Shown here in pieces: positions 20,607 through 32,800 of a stretch of 64,000 nucleotides of DNA. Source of the stretch: Carnegiea gigantea (Eukaryota; Streptophyta; Magnoliopsida; Caryophyllales; Cactaceae); assembly GCA_029747015.1 (NCBI GenBank), contig JAKOGI010000085.1, positions 167,501 to 231,500 of the forward strand, in the 5' to 3' direction. How positions within the stretch are numbered: position 1 is the first letter of the stretch; each line of letters opens with the position of its first letter. The notes under the pieces are model-generated. The model was not told where the DNA came from. It saw nothing but the letters and a program-made list of their open reading frames with translations, and did not search any database. The position numbers and the translations under genes were made by a program.

Positions 20607-22227
20607 TGTTTGTGCTAAAATATGATACTTTTACGATACCCTTATGCTTAATTTATGCTCAAAACAATTGTTATTTTTAAATTTTTATCTGATTTTATTT
20701 TGTTTGTGGGTATTGAATAATTCGGAAAAAATGCAGAAAAAGGATGAAGAAATGCTGAAAATGAAGAATTGTGCCAAATTGACTCAAACTCGACTAAAAT
20801 TCCTTAGCACATTATCTTTTACTGCTCAAAAGAAAAAAGGAAAAAAAACCTAAATAAATCTACCCAGTCCCTCTATCACGTGCCTGGCTCGTGCTCCTTC
20901 CCTGCCCCCCCTTAATTCATTTTCTCTCTCCTCTCGGACATCAGAAACCTGATAGGCTTCATCCCCCATTTCTCCTTCTCTCTTACCCAAACCAAACAGG
21001 CCCCTAACTCTCAGCTTCGACATCTTCACCATCATTGCCATATATCTCTCTCGATCTAGCACCACCATCACCCACTATCAACATCTTCATCATCTTCCAG
21101 CACTCTCTTGCATGCAACCACTACATCAAATTGCCTCCACAATTAGCTAGCGCATCAATCATCCCACTGTCCACCTTGCATAAGTTCATGGGGCGAGATT
21201 GACGGAAGGGAGGCTATAAATGGAGGTAGCGGTGCCAGAAGATAGGTAATGAGGGTTTTATTTAGGTTTTAGTTAAATTCAATTTCAGTTTTAGTGTTTT
21301 AGGGTAAAAATTTTAGGGTTATATTCGGTGTTAATCTGTTTCGATTTTAAATTATAGATCTATTTCTAGCCGAAAATTTCATATATTTGATGTTAAATTC
21401 ATCAATGTTGAGTTCAAGTTTATGATTTCAGGTTTCGAATTCATCCATAGCTAGGTTTGTTTGGCTGTTCGTACTCTTCTTCTTCTCTTGTTTTGCCCTG
21501 AGTCTAAGGTGTGTTCATGGTGATTCCACCATTTTTGGTGGAATTTAAAGCTTGTTTGTGGCTGAGTTTAAATCCCTATTCCCTGTTTAGCTTATTCCTT
21601 GCTCAGTTTAAGTTGAACTTGGCTCTGGGTTGTCTGTTTGGTGTGCTGCTAGCTGCCATTATTGGCAGTGGGTCGAATTTGTGTAGAGGTAGAATGTCAG
21701 GGGATGCTTCCTACTCTTTATTTCGCCCCCTATTATATTCTGCTTCCGGGTTTTGGATGCGAGGAAAAAAAATGAGCTTGAACCTCCATTCATAGAGTTT
21801 GGTTTGAATAGGTTGAGTTCTGGTTTTACTCATTTGCTTTGGGATGCTGATCATGGAATTCACTCAAGTAGCTAGTGTGATTTTACTTTTGTTGGTTTTA
21901 TTTACTTATTACTAGTTTAATGCATTCAATTTCTTTGATGTTCACTGTTTAGGTGCTTCTAATGTTATTCATTTCGCTTTAGTGTTAGTCAGATGATCTA
22001 ATCCAAACCTTACGGAATTTAGTCATTAATAGCTTAATTGAACAAATTTATGGCTATTGTTTAGGTTGATACAAATAATTATGCCTATTAGGGTTGTTTA
22101 ATTCTATATAGGATAATTTAGTTAAACGTGACCTTATTCTCATCCTCGTCACTGTGGACGACCCTCAAGTACAATTATGTAAGTCGTATGCTTGTAGCTT
22201 TATATTTACACTCAAAATTATCTAATA
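20607..22227 (+). repeat. F right LTR
   Basis: 1621 bases from 'tgtttgtgct' to 'ttatctaata', preceded by a purine tract and followed by the target duplication tgtgt. The final CA is mutated to TA. 20920-21200 is C/T rich with many short CA/TC runs, as in the left LTR. Confidence 0.75.
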
Positions 22228-22240
22228 TGTGTTAAGTTTT

Positions 22241-22258
22241 TGGCACTGTTACTAGGGA
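22241..22258 (+). promoter_or_regulatory. L1 primer-binding site
   Basis: TGGCACTGTTACTAGGGA, a decayed tRNA-Asp-type PBS. It lies just right of the F target duplication and would have followed the L1 5' LTR (ending near 14339) before F inserted. Confidence 0.65.
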
Positions 22259-22378
22259 CTAAGTTGTCAAATATTGAGTTAGTCCTTTATAGATTGACTA
22301 AGTGCTTTCTTTTTCTTTGTTGTTTTTAATTTGCTTTGGTAGTGGTTGTGGTAGTGCTTATAGGATTTCTCCACTTTT

Positions 22379-23340
22379 ATGCAAAGTCCCTTCCCTTTTG
22401 AACTTGATCTGGAAATAGAGAGAACTTTTCCTTTGAGGTGAAAGAAACTAAGGTTAGAGGAGCAAAAGCCTAAGGCGCGAGACGTTTCTCCAAAAATGGT
22501 AGGAGGTGAAGGAGATCAACGAATGACGCTTCGGGATTTCATTACCCTGGGTATTCACGACATTATTTCAAGCATTGTAAGGCCAACTGGGGAGGCTTAT
22601 AATTTTGAGCTCAAACTAGCTCTCATATCCATGGTGTAACAAGCCCAAGTTAGAGGTAACCCGACAAAGGATCCGAATCTACACTTCTCAGTCTTTTTAG
22701 AGGTGTATGATACTTTGAAGCTCAACGAAGTTTCTACTGATGCCATATGAATTCGATGGTTTCCTTTTTCATCAAGAGACAAGGTGCGGGCATGACTCTA
22801 TTCATTGTTGCCGGGGTCGATAACCACTTGGGATGAACTCACCAAAGCTTTCCTTGCTAAATTCTTTCGTCCTAGCAAGATAGGAAGTCTAAGGAATCAA
22901 ATCACAACTTTTACCCAATAGAGGATGAGATGCCCTCTGAAGCTTGGGAGTGGTTTAAGGATTTGTTACGGTTATACCCTCATCATTGACTCTAAATGTT
23001 CAAAGCTTTTATAATGGAGTCACTCAACTGGTGCGGTCCACCATAGATGTGGCGACAAATGACACTTTGATGAACAGGGCAGAGGATGAGGCGTACAACT
23101 TGATCGAGACGATGACGCTCAGTAATTACCAATGGTCCAGTGAAGGAAGCCAACCTAAGAGGGTTGGAGGTAAGTTGTAACTTGATGCTTTTACTTTGCT
23201 TTCTACTGAAATAGATGCCATGAGTCGCATGTTGGACTAATTGAATGTGAGTTCTGCTAGTTCAAATGCCCCTCCCCCTTTATGTGAAATTTGTGGTTCA
23301 TTTGACTGCAAATTGCCAAATCGGGAGTCCATTTGCCCAA
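22379..23340 (+). pseudogene. L1 gag
   Basis: From the ATG at 22379 (MQSPFPFELDLEIERTF) a gypsy/Athila gag can be followed: MTLRDFITLGIHDIISSIV, FELKLALISM, LPGSITTWDELTKAFLAKFF and RPSKIGSLRNQITTF. It has stops after ISMV, after DAI and after KVRA, and a frame change near 22920. A second stretch (22986-23180) gives SFYNGVTQLVRSTID and NNYQWSSE-type sequence (SNYQWSSEGSQ), the C-terminal gag region. A damaged zinc knuckle (CEICGSFDC) is near 23290. It is the same gag type as in L2a but much more decayed. Confidence 0.7.
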
Positions 23341-23805
23341 GATGCTAGTGACTAAGTCAATTATGTCAATAACTTTAGGCTTAGACTGACCAATGACCTC
23401 TTTTCAATACTTGTAATCCGGGTTGGAGGAATCACTTCAATTTCTCATATAGGTCTAACACTCCTCATGTGCCTCAATCGAATACTAGACCACCCCCGGA
23501 ATTCAAAGACCACTTAAATCTAATTTAGAAGTCATAATGGAGAGTATGGTTTTTGGCGCAACAAAAGCAAGATGAGTGTATCGAGCAATTAGCCTCTAAG
23601 CTTAATGTGCTCGTACTCATAACAAAATATTAGAAGCATAGATTACCCAACAAGCTAGCTCTTTATTTACACTCCTAGGTAGACTCCTAAGTAAGGCCAA
23701 GCTTAATCATCAAGAGCAGTGCAATTATGTTATCTTGAGAAGTGGATTAGAGAATTTTGAGGGTGTCAGGCTTAAGGAGGCCAGGATGGTGAGGAGAACA
23801 ATATT

Positions 23806-24290
23806 GTGAATGTGAGGAAAGTCAATGAGTATGCAACTAAAGGTTTAGGAGGAGAGTGTAGTGTTGTGATTCATAATAAGCTTCCTACAAAGCTTAAGGA
23901 CCCTAGTAGTTTCTCCATTCCTTGCTTAATTAGAAACTTGAGTATTGATAGGGTTTCATGTGATCTTGGCTCAAGTGTGAGTTTGATGGCCTATTCCATT
24001 TTCAAGAGGCTTGACTTAGGATAGCTGTAATCTACCATTACTACCCTTTAGGCATTTTGGAAGATGTTCCCATCAAAGTGGGTGATTTTTATGTGTTGAA
24101 TGACTTTATAGTTCTTGATATGGCCGAAGACGCCTATACCCAAATTATTCTTAAGAGGCCCTTCTGGGCCACTGCAGGATGCAAGATTGTTGTAAAGGGG
24201 GGAAGTTGACCTTGGATGTGGGGGACCACCATGCTGAATTTGGTTTGTTTAAATCCACTGCTGAATCTGATCTTCACCCCTTTCTTTAGC
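23806..24290 (+). pseudogene. L1 aspartic protease
   Basis: SVVIHNKLPTKLKDPSSFSIP followed by SIDRVSCDLGSSVSLMAYSIF matches the protease region of L2a (NKLPPKLSDLGSFSIP, ALCDLGASVSLMP). The catalytic motif is DLGS instead of DLGA. A stop at 24022-24024 and later frame changes break it. The end (DVGDHHAEFGLF) corresponds to KLFLQVGDEKVEF in L2a. Confidence 0.75.
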
Positions 24291-24306
24291 TTGTTGTGGA
24301 TGTGAT

Positions 24307-24678
24307 ATGAATATTTGTTATGAGATTAGGAAGTCTAATGATTTGTGTCCTAATGATCCTCCTATGTTTGACTGTGTGTCTACCGAGGGTCTTGAACTTG
24401 ATTGTGCCAAGGTTGGTTTGGATGCCCATTTGCCACCTTACATAGCCAAGGACGAGCCGTCTGCTTTTAATAAGGATTCTTTGAGTGATTACTGTAGGTT
24501 TTCCAGAATGCTAATGTTGTTGCCTCCTAAAGATGGAGTTGGATATGATTTTGACTTAGGAGTCGAGTTTGAAAGTGGCCCATCTGATAGAGTCCACTAC
24601 AAGATAATCTTATATGCCGACCGCGCTATTTGGCAGTACTTGATGGTTAAGAAGGATCTGCATCCCGATTACTTATAG
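24307..24678 (+). pseudogene. L1 unidentified reading frame after protease
   Basis: 123 open codons from ATG 24307, mid-element, in the place where RT would begin in a complete element. I see no RT motif. The content (LELDCAKVGLDAHLPPYIAKDEPS, then FSRMLMLLPPKDGVGYDFD) matches no domain I know. It may be an Athila-specific linker or the C-terminal extension of the gag-PR protein in a pol-less family. Given the decayed surroundings, present function is unlikely. Confidence 0.4.
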
Positions 24679-24827
24679 TGGTAGCTTCTTTTGTAAACAT
24701 TTGATTTTGAGGCTCGTTGGTAAGGATTCGCCAGTAGCTGAGTCATTCAATTGTTCACCAGTCACCCTTATCGATCCTGAGCCCGAATAAGGGTGAAGGT
24801 CGAGCTTTCAACTCTAAAAGAGAGCTT

Positions 24828-24845
24828 CTTTGGGGGCAACCCAAG
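24828..24845 (+). other. L1 copy of the GGCAACCCAAG hairpin
   Basis: CTTTGGGGGCAACCCAAG can pair TTGGG with CCCAA around a short loop. It matches the sense-strand motif in L2a (6930-6913) and C (63181-63164) and marks the end of the gag/pol coding region in all three. Confidence 0.55.
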
Positions 24846-25541
24846 TCCTTTTATAGCTTTTCTTTTTATTTGATTGTAAATAGTTGTATTCTTTTCTTTA
24901 TTAGAGAAAAAAAACCAAAAAAAAGAACAAAAGAAAAAAAGATCTGTAATAAAGAGTGTTTTAGAGGGTCTAAAAAGGGCCTACTACGGACCCATAGTGG
25001 TGTGTACCATGGTCCATAGAGATTCTGCCCAGAACCCCGAAAAAAATCATAGGCAGAGCATACCACAAACCTTTCGCGGTCATTGCCACGGTCCGTGACC
25101 GGCTTGTTCTCTGCGGTCAAGGGTTTTTCTTCCCCTTTGACCCGAAAATTTTTATTCCTCTTCTTTTACCTTCACGCCTTTCTCTCACTCTAAGCTCTCC
25201 TTCTCTCTCTTAAACCTCTATTAACATCCTTTATTCCACCTTCAATTTTAGACCATTTTCACTCAAATTTCTTCCATTTTTCTCCATTTTCTTAACTTTC
25301 ACTACAAATTTCTTTCAAATTTTCCTTTTCTCCTCTCATTTATTCCACATTCTTTCATCTCCATAACCCACATCTTCTACACGTTGTTTTCATCTTCTCC
25401 TATTCCACATTTTCATTTTTCTTCCCTAATTTCTTCCCCATTATCTTTTATTTGCGCACAATTCTTCATTTTCTTTCCCTTTCACGCCATTACCCATAGT
25501 TAGATTTTCATTCCAAAGACAACCGTCCATATTCCATATTC
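24846..25541 (+). other. L1 spacer before ORF1 relic
   Basis: A/T-rich to 24960, then a G/C-richer stretch (24970-25110) with words such as 'catggtcc' and 'ccacggtccgtgacc' that resemble the GGCACGG clusters elsewhere. Pyrimidine-rich sequence follows up to the ORF1 relic. No gene is supported. Confidence 0.5.
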
Positions 25542-26799
25542 ATGGGACCCAAAATGCCAAATTGGATTAATAAAGGAGCAGAGACATTGAGTCAAGCACA
25601 ACAAAGAGTTCCTAGATAATCAATCAAAGAACGGAACAGAGATAACCTTCCTAACCACTTGGTTTGACTAACCCTGAGTATGTTGCTAGGTATATTGCAT
25701 TGAATAGTAAGTTTGTTGTTGCTACTCATTATTTTAATGAGGATTTGCTGACCAGTTAAGGGTTGCTTAATGACATTCATTGGCTGTTTGCTTATGGGGG
25801 TATAGGTCAATTTTTAGAGACTCAAGACCATACATATCATCTCCTTCCTCTGGAACTTTTGAGTACTTTACACATGGAAGTCACGAGTGGTCCTTGATAT
25901 TAAGAGGGTTATATTTCGTTTTATCTTAATAGAGAATTCTATGAGTTGAATTTGAGTGCTTTTAACAGTATATTCAGTTTTTCACCTAGTTTGAACTTAG
26001 GCTGACGTCATGTGCCTAGAGAGTTTAATCCTAATCCTTTTTTCTTACAATCACTGAGAATTACCAGTATGATGCTAGTCACTCTAAAGGCACAATTAAT
26101 ACGCATCCTTGTATTCAGATGGCCCAACATGTCCATGTTTATGGATTGTTTGCTCAGGAGGACAATTTGAATGTATCTCGTCTGTCCGATCTGTATTTCT
26201 TGCATAGCATGTTATAAGGGAGACATATTGACCCTGGTTCCTTCTTTGCTGGTTAATTGTTGAGTACAGCTAATAGTTCTGCCAAGAGAACAGTGATTGG
26301 AAGGCTTACCACCCCTATAGCTAGGTCGGTTGGTATTAAGCCTAAGTTTGATGATAGAGTCTCTAGGGCTGGGAGGCTGCCATTAACAGCCTTTGAGCAA
26401 ATGAAATTTTACAAGGTGGAGAGTGGTTGAATGTGTTGGATTTACCTTGGACACGAGCCTATGCATCTTCCCAATGTTGATCGAAATACTCTTTTGAACC
26501 CGAAAAATCTTTCCTTTTTGCCCGATGATGAAGAGTTAGTTTATCTCGCACCTCGGCCTCCTCCATAACCCCATCTAGGTGCCATTTGTTCATCTCACCC
26601 TTTCTATTCCTTGGCCTACAGTGATATCCACGCTACCCTTCGGTCCATTCAAGCGGAGCAACATTCCTTATGGGCTCATGTCCAATCTAAGCATGTCGCC
26701 CTCCGTGACTTTGTTCAGGATCGGTATGATGAGTTCTGTCAAATGATTGCTTTCCAAAATCAATATTTCCAGGACTTCAGGGATTGTCTTGAGAGTTAG
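25542..26799 (+). pseudogene. L1 Athila ORF1-like relic
   Basis: Begins with ATG at 25542 (MGPKMPNWINKGAET). Later pieces in changing frames read FYLNREFYELNLSAFNSIFSF, similar in place and pattern to FRMSNIDHRMSLRMFNELLRF of the L2a protein, and LFAQEDNLNVSRLSDLYFLHSM. A C-terminal helical piece (26611-26799, HATLRSIQAEQHSLWAHVQS) follows. Many stops and shifts. Same position relative to the GGCAACCCAAG hairpin and 3' LTR as in L2a, but strongly decayed. Confidence 0.5.
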
Positions 26800-28507
26800 A
26801 GTGATTGACATATATCTCAGCTCCACTCTCCTCCTCTTCCTCTTTAGTTCTATTTCCCCTTACCCATTGATTTTCGTGTGCTTGTATTGAGGAGAATGCT
26901 TTGCCCAAGCATGGGGCAGTTCGCCTGTGAATATGTGTTTGTGAGTATGCAGTGCATAATTTGCATTATACTGTGCATTTAGGGGTAGTTAGAGCATATT
27001 TTGCTTATCATGCATTTGGAGAAAAACAAAAAAATAAAAAATAAAAAAAATATAAAAAGAGAGAGAAGGAGAGAAAAAAGAAAGACAAGAATAAAAATCA
27101 TCCGATGATGAAGTCTTTAGACTAGCTAGCTTTCTTTGGCTTAGATTTGACCATATGGTTATACTCATTTGTGAATAAAAATGTTTGATTATGAGTTTTC
27201 AAAATTGTGCTTCTTGATTTGACCATCATGTTGAATGTGAGTTGATTACCCAATGACACTTTGCATGAATATTTGGCATATGTAATTCAATGAGCTAGCT
27301 GTATTTTGGTAATTATCCCATGAGGCTTTAAGCTTGAATAGGCCAATTCATTAATGTTAGACTCTTATTCCTTTTCATATGTGACTCTTCTTAGATTCTA
27401 AATCCCTGGAACTTACTTTGACTCTTGCTCAAGATCACCTTTAGCATTGGTAACATGATTGAGACATTCTTTGAAGTAATGAGCTACATTGACCAAATAG
27501 CCACCCCTATTGTGCATAATTTACCCCTTGCTGCCCCTTTGAGCCTTGACATTGTTTGTTGATGTGATCCTCTAATATAGTCCTTGGCTAGTTACATATC
27601 CTACCTTGTTTAGCCAAGACTATAGAGTTCCATTTGTTGATTAGGAGTGGTTTGTGGGTGATTATATAAGGTGTGGTTTGTTTGTATATAATAAGGGATT
27701 TGACAGTCCTATATATGAATTCCCTTATTCATAATTGAGTTTTTTTATTGTGAGTTTATTGAAAAGTGTTACAAGGTACTTAGTGTTCTGTGCCAATAAT
27801 CAATCTCTTAGAAAAGAGAGGAGAAAAAAGAAAAAATGTATTTCTTAGAAAAGGGAGAAAAAAAGAAAAAAAAGATGAAAAAAATGAAGGAAAAAACAAT
27901 GAAAAAAAGTGAAATAAACGATTTGGGATTTGGATTATTTCAAATTAGGGGATTTGTTTGCATTTTCAATATGTGTTGGTTTGAGGCATTTAGTTTATGG
28001 GAGATTTGGAGGTAATAATTTTGCTCTTAGTCTTTGGCTTTTTGCTCTACAATCCAAAAAAATTTGTTCCCCTATAAACCTTTACCAATAGTCCCGTTAC
28101 AACCCTATTCAAGTTCTCATGATTGCCTAGTATGCTTTGCATTCCGGTGATGTCGAATTGGAGAGTCTTAACAAGCTTTATGGTAGGTTTGATTCTTTGG
28201 AATCAGATTTGAGAGAGCCAAGTTGTACTTTGAAACATATGAGTGATGAGTGCTTCATTACTAAGTGAGGATCTACTAGTTCTTCTAGCTCTACCTATTC
28301 CATGTGCCATATGAGTGTTTAAGTTAATTTGGGTGGTTGGCTCAATATTTGATGTAAGAGTCTCTACTTACATTTTGAAAACTTCATTCTCCTATCTATT
28401 TATAAATGTTTAACTCATTTTTGGGCTAACTTTTTGGTCAACTTAGCTGTTGATAATGCTACTAATTCTTACCTGAGGACGTTTTTCATCACATTTTCAA
28501 TTTCATA
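26800..28507 (+). other. L1 3' non-coding spacer
   Basis: A/T-rich, with A-rich low-complexity runs at 27025-27095 and 27820-27920. No gene is supported. Confidence 0.6.
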
Positions 28508-28547
28508 GTTGCTTAAGGACAAGCAACGGTTCAAGCATGTGGGAGTT
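28508..28547 (+). promoter_or_regulatory. L1 RGGA hairpin and polypurine tract
   Basis: GTTGCTTA-AGGA-CAAGCAAC (28508-28527) forms a 7-bp stem with one mismatch next to the loop. A short spacer and the purine-rich GTGGGAG (28539-28545) follow, then the 3' LTR. Same layout as in L2a, C and E. Confidence 0.7.
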
Positions 28548-29835
28548 TGATAAGTGTTTAAAGTTTATATCATTTTTGGGTCATTTTGTTGCATTCATAG
28601 GGAATTCATGAGCTTCATGCTATAACTTATATCATAATTTCCCATTTTATGCTTAGATATAGTTCTTTTATGCTTTTTGCAGGTTTTGAGTCCTTTTTGA
28701 CCTAGCATTGACCCTCATATAGTGAGTTTTTAACTCATCACGGATGCCCCCCGACCCTATGTCCGAGGAGAGAAAGAAGAATAAGAAACAACCAAGACAG
28801 TTACCTCTACGAAATGTCTGTGGTGAAGGCCATGGTCTGTGGCAGGCCTGTAGTAGTTGCAACTCTTTGTTTTCTCGGTTTTGTGGCTGAGAATGGTTGG
28901 TGACTGCTATATCTAAGCACGCTCAGCTGCAAAGAAGACAGACCTAACTATTCTCTCTCAAAAAAATCTCTCAAATACCATAGTATTTTTATCATTTTTA
29001 GAGCAAGAAGAAGATTTGAAGGGAGAAAAGTTGCAAGTTAGAGGCTTAAAGGCTAAAGAATCAACAAAGAACTCCATTGTTGCTAAGAATCTTCTCTTCC
29101 ATTACTCTTTAAACTCCATAAAAATTATTCTAGGTTGTTTTGACGTTTAGTTTAATCTCTTTTTTTAGTTTAATAATCATGTGCTAGTAATTTTCCTCTA
29201 GTCTAGGGATTTGTTTGCCAAATGGTGGAATCAGATTGTTAAATTTCATCAATATTGTGCTTTATCTATTTCACATGTTTCAATCTATCTTGTACTGTGA
29301 ATATTGTGAGTAACTTAGATCAAATTTGCTTGCAATTCATTAAGTAGTTGGGTGAAGTACTGAAAGGTGAAATCTATTGTTGGATCGACAAGATTAGAGT
29401 TGATAGAGTAACTTTTCGGGAAAAGTTGCATGTTGAAAGGAAAATTGACAATCTAAACCCTTAATTTGAACTAATTCAGGAACCTTTGAAAGAATGGCGA
29501 TTAGATTAGTCTAAATAATTTAGTTTATTTGAAAGAAAGAATTGAATTATGTTTGATTGTTATCCTTTGATTCACCCAAATTAGAATAAAGCACATACAT
29601 AATTTATTAGATCTAATTTGTTGTTGGTGAGACAAATCCCTAGTCATTTTTAATTCATAGAAGTCATAAATCGGTAATTAGCATTCATCAAATGCTAGAT
29701 TAGTTTTAGAAAAATATTCTAGCTCAATAGTTAATTTGCTTAGCACTTTAGAACGATAAAACTAAATAGATTGCATTGGTTTCTGTGGCAACCATATTGA
29801 TCTAAGCTATAATAACCGTGTGCTTGCCGTGTGTA
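28548..29835 (+). repeat. L1 3' LTR
   Basis: Starts 'tgataagtg', preceded by a purine tract. It aligns with 492-1298 plus 13868-14339, which shows what the interrupted 5' LTR looked like. The end near 'gtgtgta' is approximate. Beyond it the copia gag of L0 resumes. Confidence 0.75.
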
Positions 29836-32800
29836 GATAGCAGTTATGATCAGACAAAGGGGCAAATACTGTCAATAGATCCTTTAGCTACAATGAATCA
29901 TGCCAATTATATTTTACAACAACTTGAGAAGTAGAAGCATATCACAGTTGTGTTTCATGTCAAGGTTGATGCTGAGGTGTTTGCTGTTACAAAATCTTCC
30001 GCTAAAAATCAAGTACATTCTAACAAGAAAGAGAACAAGAAATGCAAAATAGATCGATTTTGTGATCATTGCAAGCTGAGAGGACACATAGTGCTTTAAA
30101 ATCCATGGTTGCTTGCCGGTATAAAGGAGAGAAGCACAAATCTAGTCCTATAATGGTGGCTCAAGTGTCTTGTGATGCTATTGACGAAATGCAAGAGTCA
30201 CCTATATTTAGAGAGGATAATCTCAAGGTAGAAGGCCATATTGATTTAGGCTTAATGCAAATAGTCTACCAAGAACTCTCGAGAGTAAAGGAATGACGTC
30301 TTTTGATTCTGGAAGTTCTTGTAATTTTGCTAGTAAGCCTTTTTATTCTCCTTTTGCATCTAATGCTGGAGGTGTGCATCACATGTTTAGTTTACATGGC
30401 TGGATAGTGGACACAGGGGCATTAGATCATGTGTCTCCTCATTCAAATTTATTTGTGTAAAAACCATTTTTGTTCTAACCTATAAGGGTTAATCTAGTTG
30501 ATGGTTCCATGAAAGAGGTTAAGATTGTTAGAAGCATTGTGCTACATCTTAACCTTATCTTATGGGAAGTTCTATATGTTCCCGAGTTTAAGTTCAACCT
30601 ACTGTCAATAGGTAAACTTCTAAATACTTGGGGGCTCCATATATTGCTTACTAAGGATGGGCGTCTATTTTAGGACCATATTACTAAGGCTTGTGTACCT
30701 ACTGGACATATATTGGATGGTTTGTATAGATTTGTTAGGGATGCTATTGTGGACACACCAAAGTCCTTATGGGATGCAGTAGGGAATAAAGGCATCTCCT
30801 TAGGAAATAAGGGTTATTTTGCTTCAAGTAAACAATTGGATATTCATTTGTTTCATGCTCGCCTTGGTCATTGTTCTATTTCTAAGCTCAAGCACATTGA
30901 AGCTTACAAACACTCTTTTCCTAACAATTTATATTGTGATACTTTATTTTATCCGAATTCCATAGATTACCCTTTCCTAGGAGTGAGCCTATGGCATCAA
31001 GTCCTTTTGATCTTGTACATATGGACCTCTAGGATCCCTATAGAATTGTTGACGTTAGTGGTGCTCATTATATTCTAACAGTTTTGGATGATTGTATCTA
31101 AACCACATGGATCTTCTTAATGCAGAATAAAATGCAGGTTTTGCCTTAAGTAAGATATTTCATTGCTTATCTTCACACTCAGTTTGGGAAAAATGTTAAA
31201 GCCATTAGAAGTGATAACGACATTGAATTTATAGAGTCTCAGTGTGCTCATTTGTTTGGAGAAAGGGGTATTATACACAATAGGAGTGCTCCCAGGACAC
31301 CACCATAGAATGGTGGTGTGGAGAGAAAACATAGCCACTTAATAGAAACTGTCATGGTTATCAAATTGCATGCCAATTTGCCTCTCAAGTTTTAGGGCTC
31401 TTGTGTTTTAAGTGCTACCCATTGTGAATAAAGTGCCCACTATAGTTTTAGATAGGACCTTCCCTTATGTGAAATTATATGGAAACCCCCCTGTTTATTC
31501 TGAATTAGGAGTGATAAGCTATCTTTGTTGCAACCTTGATACTATTAGTCATGACAAGTTTGGAAACAAAGGCTAGAAAATGCATTTTCCTTAGGTATCC
31601 TGCACATCAAAAGGCTTATAGCTCGTATGATCTTGATACACACAACACTTTGATCAGTAGTGATGTGAATTTATAGAAGAAAATTTTCCTTATAAAGTTG
31701 ATAGCCCCTCTTCAGATGATACTCTTGATTCTATTTTCTCAATTTTTCCTAATCATCTATACCTGAGAGTGTAGTGGATGAAAATATCATCCCTATTAAT
31801 GAATCTCCTGCAAGTGTTCCTTCTTCTTCTTCTTCTAGCACTCCACCAGATTTACCGAGACACACTGATATCAGTGCTCCTTCTAGAGGGTGAACTAGAC
31901 TGCATAGACCACATGTGTGGTTAAATGATTATGTTAATACTACAATCAGATATCCTCTTTTCCAATCCAAAGATTTTACACTTTTTCAACCTAATTATAT
32001 GGCTTCACTTTGTAATGTTCTATCTGTACTCGAACCCTTAAGCTATAAACAAGCTGGAGGGGACCCTAGATGGAAGGAAGCCATGCAAAAGGAAATTGCA
32101 GCTCTTGAAGGAAATAAAACACGAGAGGTCACTTAAATACCTCCTGGGAAGAAGGCCATTAGATCAAAGTGGCATTTTAAGGCGAAGTTTAAATCCCATG
32201 GGACAATAGAAAAATACAAGGATCAATTTGTCATAAGGGCCTTCACCCAGGTTAAGAATGAAGACTTCAAATGCACCTTCTCACTTGCAGCCAAGCTTCT
32301 AACAATCAGGATCTTGAGTACTTTAACCACTGCTTATAAACGGCCTCTTCATCAGCTCGATGTAAGTAATACATGTCTTCATGGATATTTAAGTGAAGAA
32401 GTCGCTATATTTTGCCTCCCAAAGGTTACTTAGCGCCTTCTGGATAGTATGTAATCTTAGGTCTCTATATGGCCTCAAGCATGCCTCTAGGCAATGGAAT
32501 TTTAAGCTTATGAAGTTTCTCGAAAGCTTAGGTTTTGTACAATCAAAGCAAGATTACTCTCTGTTTACTAGGTCTCAAGGAGATCAATTCATTATCGTAT
32601 TGGTTTATGCGGATCCTTTGCTTTTAATAGGAAATTCTGCTTGTATACCCCAGGTCAAGCAATCTCTTGACCAGGCCTTCACTATAAAAGACGTGGGACA
32701 TGCTTGGTATTTTTTGTGGATTGAGACAGCAAGGTCTTCTATTGTGACTCTTGTTAACTAAAGAAAATAGATTCATGATATCTTGTCTAGTGTTAGGTTT

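Larger units (their letters stand above)
14340..22227 (+). mobile_element. F: non-autonomous gypsy-like element with gag-like gene only
   Basis: Flanked by a perfect 5-bp repeat, tgtgt (14335-14339 and 22228-22232), at the junction of the L1 5' LTR and L1 PBS. It contains a left LTR (14340-16036) with PBS, a second partial LTR (16125-16701) with its own PBS, a degenerate gag-like ORF, a long T/G-rich region, a hairpin, a conserved block shared with element E, a purine tract, and a right LTR (20607-22227). No protease, RT or integrase is seen. The partial LTR matches the right LTR better than the complete left LTR does, so the element is a mosaic or tandem-LTR product. E is its closest relative here. 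Confidence 0.7.
492..29835 (+). mobile_element. L1: nested, pol-less Athila-like gypsy element
   Basis: An LTR-like sequence at 492-1298 plus 13868-14339 matches, piece by piece, the uninterrupted copy at 28548-29835. Between them, after removing insertions L2a and F, lie a PBS (22241), degenerate gag, an aspartic protease, an Athila ORF1-like region, a hairpin and a polypurine tract. No reverse transcriptase, RNase H or integrase is visible. The element sits inside the gag of copia element L0. Its target duplication is not clean: acaac before 492 and atagc after 29835 could be diverged copies. The LTR ends are approximate by a few bases. Confidence 0.75.
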
